From the NCBI GenBank assembly GCA_021774575.1, contig JAJFIX010000006.1, positions 424,101 to 488,100 on the forward strand: DNA of 64,000 nucleotides, given 5' to 3'. Each line of letters opens with the position of its first letter. The first letter of the stretch is position 1. This stretch comes from Alphaproteobacteria bacterium. Its GTDB lineage: Bacteria; Pseudomonadota; Alphaproteobacteria; UBA6615. A program made the position numbers and the translations under genes. This document shows positions 61,772-64,000 of the stretch, piece by piece. A model generated the notes under the pieces. It searched no databases, was not told the DNA's origin, and worked only from the letters and a program-made list of their open reading frames with translations.

Positions 61772-64000
61772 ATGTTCGAGTTGCGACCCCAGGCACGTGG
61801 AGATCGCTGGCGCATTTTTAAGCGCGGCAAGCATGTGTTTAATGCATGCCAGAGCGTTTATTTCTTTTCAGGTGCTTTGGTCGGGCTGGGGCTCGGGTTA
61901 TTGGGGCTGGCGGGGCCTGCTCACGCAAATCCCGAAGGCGGTGACGTTGTTTCCGGGTCCGCAACCTTCAATACGACCGAGACTGAATTTCAAGTTAATC
62001 AACAAAGCCAGACTGTCCTCATCGAATGGCAGAGTTTCTCCATTGCCGCCGGTGAAACGACCCACTTCTATCAACCAAATTCAAGTGCCGTAGCGATCAA
62101 CCGTGTGGTGACCGAAGGCCAGATTAGTTTGCTTAACGGCAATTTAATCGCCAATGGTCAGGTCATCGTGCTCAATCCCAATGGTGTCGTAATCGGCCCC
62201 AACGGTAATATTGATACGGCGTCATTTGTTGCGACGACAGCCGATATCACGGACGAAGATTTTGCCGATGCAAATGGTGTCTATAACTTCTCAGTCGCTG
62301 GAAAACCCGACGCCGAAGTTATCAATCAGGGCAAAATCACCGTTGCCGAAACCGGCCTGGCGCTCTTAGTTGCGCCAACGATTCGCAATGACGGCATCAT
62401 TGTTGGCAAAATCGTGCAGATGGCTGCGGCCGATACCTTTGCTGTTGATCTCTATGGTGACGGGTTAATCAGTTTTTCCGGCGATATTGATATCGAAGGC
62501 CCTCGTCAATTAACGGTGGAAAATAACGGCGAAATCATCTCCGACGGTGGCTCAGTTCTAATGACGGCGGCCGCTGCAGATGAGCTGATTTCCACGTCGA
62601 TCAACCTGGACGGCGTCGTGCGCGCGACGTCTTTGACCAGTGTTGGCGGTAAAGTCGTGCTGAGCGGCGCTGGCGCCGATGTCACGGTTACGGGTGAAAT
62701 TGATGCCTCCGGCGCCACCGGTGGTGGCACAATCCTGGTTGGCGGTGGCTTCCAGGGTTCGGGCGATACACCAACCGCGAGCAGAACAGTTGTAACAGAG
62801 ACCGCCAATTTGTCCGCCAATGCCATCGAAAATGGTGACGGTGGCGAGGTCATAATCTGGTCCGATGAAATCACCGTTGCTAAAGGAACTCTGTCGGCCA
62901 CAGGCGGCGCCCAAGGCGGTAATGGCGGTCTGATTGAAACATCCTCTAAGCTTTGGATGGATATTAATGGCGTTATCGTTGATACGACTGCCGCCAATGG
63001 TGAAATCGGCGCATGGCTACTCGACCCTGAAAATATTCAGGTCGTCGCCGATAGTACAGTTGGCGCGGTCGATTATGACCCCTTAATTCACAGTGATGAG
63101 GATAGCCTGCCGGGCGAAACATCACTGGTTAAAGTATCAACACTAAACAGCGCCTCGAGTACGGTACTGCTCGCGGCAACGGAAAATGTTGATATTAAAA
63201 CCGACATAACGATGACCAGCTTAGGCGCCGGGATCACTATTACCGCCGGGCACGATATCAAGGCCAAGGGCGGCATCGTTATCGAGACAAATGACGGCGA
63301 TATAAGTTTTACCGCAGGTAACAGAATTGATTTTAGTGAGCTTATCCTAAATACCCAGGGCGGCGCCGTCCTGTTGGAAGCGATTAAGGAAGTTAAGCTC
63401 GACAGTGTCGGAATTGCGACGAATGGTGGTTCGCTCACCATATTGGCCACCGGTACTTCCGAGGGGTTTGGCAAAGTCAAAATTAACAACAGTTATCTTT
63501 CGACTTCGGGTGGTTCAACGTTAGGCAGCATTTTGCTGACCGAGGCTGGTTCCGAATTGGCGCAGTCCGCTTTTGGCGAGTCCAACGAATTTGAAGTCGA
63601 CGGCAATGGCGGCGCCATAGCGATTACCGGTAGAGATATTGGCGGCGACAACAACGATATTTCATCTGGCGGTGACGGCGCGGATTTTGATGTAACGGGT
63701 GCCTCTGGTTTTGAATTCGGAGATGAAACGTCTTCCAGCACGCCTTCAGGAACACCGTCGGGCACACCTTCAGGAACACCTTCAGGAACACCGTCGGGCA
63801 CTCCCTCGGGCACGCCTTCGGGAACACCGTCGGGCACACCTTCAGGAACACCGTCGGGCACACCTTCAGGAACACCTTCGGGAACACCTTCCGGCACACC
63901 GTCGGGCACACCTTCCGGCACGCCTTCGGGAACACCGTCGGGCACGCCTTCGGGAACACCGTCGGGCACACCTTCAGGAACACCTTCGGGAACACCTTCC
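61772..64000 (+). CDS. TpsA filamentous-haemagglutinin-like exoprotein, 3' end outside window
   Basis: At least 743 residues, open to the last base. An extended signal region (about 53 residues, ending GLAGPAHA) is followed by the TPS secretion domain: QQSQTVLIEWQSFSIAAGE, NSSAVAINRVV, ANGQVIVLNPNGVVIGPNG and ATTADITDEDF. Beta-helix-like repeats rich in Gly, Asn and Thr continue to about 655, and then the chain enters a Ser-Gly-Thr-Pro repeat tract. The protein would be exported through the TpsB encoded upstream and act as an adhesin, or as a contact-dependent toxin if a toxic C-terminus lies beyond the window. TGGAGG precedes the ATG. Confidence 0.92.
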   Translation, partial: MFELRPQARGDRWRIFKRGKHVFNACQSVYFFSGALVGLGLGLLGLAGPAHANPEGGDVVSGSATFNTTETEFQVNQQSQTVLIEWQSFSIAAGETTHFYQPNSSAVAINRVVTEGQISLLNGNLIANGQVIVLNPNGVVIGPNGNIDTASFVATTADITDEDFADANGVYNFSVAGKPDAEVINQGKITVAETGLALLVAPTIRNDGIIVGKIVQMAAADTFAVDLYGDGLISFSGDIDIEGPRQLTVENNGEIISDGGSVLMTAAAADELISTSINLDGVVRATSLTSVGGKVVLSGAGADVTVTGEIDASGATGGGTILVGGGFQGSGDTPTASRTVVTETANLSANAIENGDGGEVIIWSDEITVAKGTLSATGGAQGGNGGLIETSSKLWMDINGVIVDTTAANGEIGAWLLDPENIQVVADSTVGAVDYDPLIHSDEDSLPGETSLVKVSTLNSASSTVLLAATENVDIKTDITMTSLGAGITITAGHDIKAKGGIVIETNDGDISFTAGNRIDFSELILNTQGGAVLLEAIKEVKLDSVGIATNGGSLTILATGTSEGFGKVKINNSYLSTSGGSTLGSILLTEAGSELAQSAFGESNEFEVDGNGGAIAITGRDIGGDNNDISSGGDGADFDVTGASGFEFGDETSSSTPSGTPSGTPSGTPSGTPSGTPSGTPSGTPSGTPSGTPSGTPSGTPSGTPSGTPSGTPSGTPSGTPSGTPSGTPSGTPSGTPSGTPS
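63746..64000 (+). repeat. Tandem 12-bp repeat encoding Ser-Gly-Thr-Pro units
   Basis: Consensus TCRGGMACACCK, at least 21 units to the window edge, all in frame in tpsA. Variation is confined to third codon positions, showing that the peptide is conserved while the DNA drifts. Confidence 0.9.

Noticed and set aside
62506..63489. Open minus-strand frames opposite tpsA
   Set aside because: They are Ser/Pro/Val-rich with no family resemblance and lie opposite a well-supported TPS domain.
63493..63969. Open frame on the minus strand coding for repeating GVPEGVPD units
   Set aside because: It is the mirror of the SGTP repeats of tpsA; periodic 12-bp DNA leaves several frames open. There is no ribosome-binding site, and tpsA explains the sequence.
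63746..64000. CRISPR-like tandem array
   Set aside because: Units are 12 bases with no spacers, and they are in frame with tpsA.

Overview
The window reads as chromosomal DNA of a free-living Gram-negative bacterium, most likely an alphaproteobacterium of the Rhodospirillales type. The evidence is a porin with signal peptide and C-terminal Phe, an HrpB helicase, a GltBD glutamate synthase, XRE/MmyB-type regulators, a two-partner secretion locus, moderate-to-high GC in genes and several TTG/GTG starts. Assignment below class is inference. I see no rRNA, tRNA, CRISPR array, phage block or intact insertion sequence. Genes are dense, often abut or overlap, and change strand frequently.

Region 1 (1-12 kb) is mixed housekeeping and accessory: a glycine-zipper surface protein cut by the window edge, a class II aldolase-like protein, hrpB, a 2OG-Fe(II) oxygenase, a TPR-methyltransferase fusion, a porin with a clear terminator, a DsbA/FrnE-like protein, a GFA-family zinc protein, and a PrpB-type lyase coupled to an unrecognised 108-residue protein.

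Region 2 (12-34 kb) is a catabolic island. A good sigma70-like promoter with an operator-like palindrome precedes an operon of a CUT2-type ABC importer (binding protein, double ATPase, permease) and both subunits of an ATP-dependent hydantoinase/oxoprolinase (HyuA, HyuB). After a convergent HTH/coiled-coil gene comes an N-carbamoylsarcosine-amidase-like hydrolase, then an HMG-CoA-lyase-like enzyme, a class III CoA transferase, a DMT exporter, a haloalkane dehalogenase with every catalytic residue of the DhaA subfamily, a LeuC-like hydratase beside a dimethylmalate-lyase-like enzyme and a lambda-crystallin-type dehydrogenase, a MetX-like hydrolase, and a second HyuA/HyuB pair. The simplest reading is import and opening of a cyclic amide or ureide, removal of the carbamoyl or amide group, and CoA- or lyase-dependent cleavage of the carbon skeleton. 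The substrate is unknown. The most unusual feature is that the permease and the HyuA of the same operon carry homologous N-terminal coiled-coil tails, while the second HyuA has none. This suggests the ring-opening enzyme docks on its own importer.

Region 3 (34-57 kb) holds a TPR protein, a large hybrid histidine kinase, cysteine synthase, gltBD, a di-heme peroxidase, an FG-GAP/ASPIC-UnbV protein, a fluoroacetate-dehalogenase-like enzyme with the complete catalytic set, two lipoproteins, an amidase, a membrane methyltransferase of the NnrU/MddA type, and a Rieske dioxygenase alpha/beta pair next to two XRE/MmyB-type regulators.

Region 4 (58-64 kb) is a surface or secretion locus with long AT-rich intergenic regions: a DUF4402-like secreted protein, a TpsB outer-membrane transporter and a TpsA exoprotein that runs off the window in a Ser-Gly-Thr-Pro repeat tract. 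A 16-base motif is shared upstream of the DUF4402-like gene and tpsA, and three DnaA-box-like nonamers lie just upstream of tpsB.
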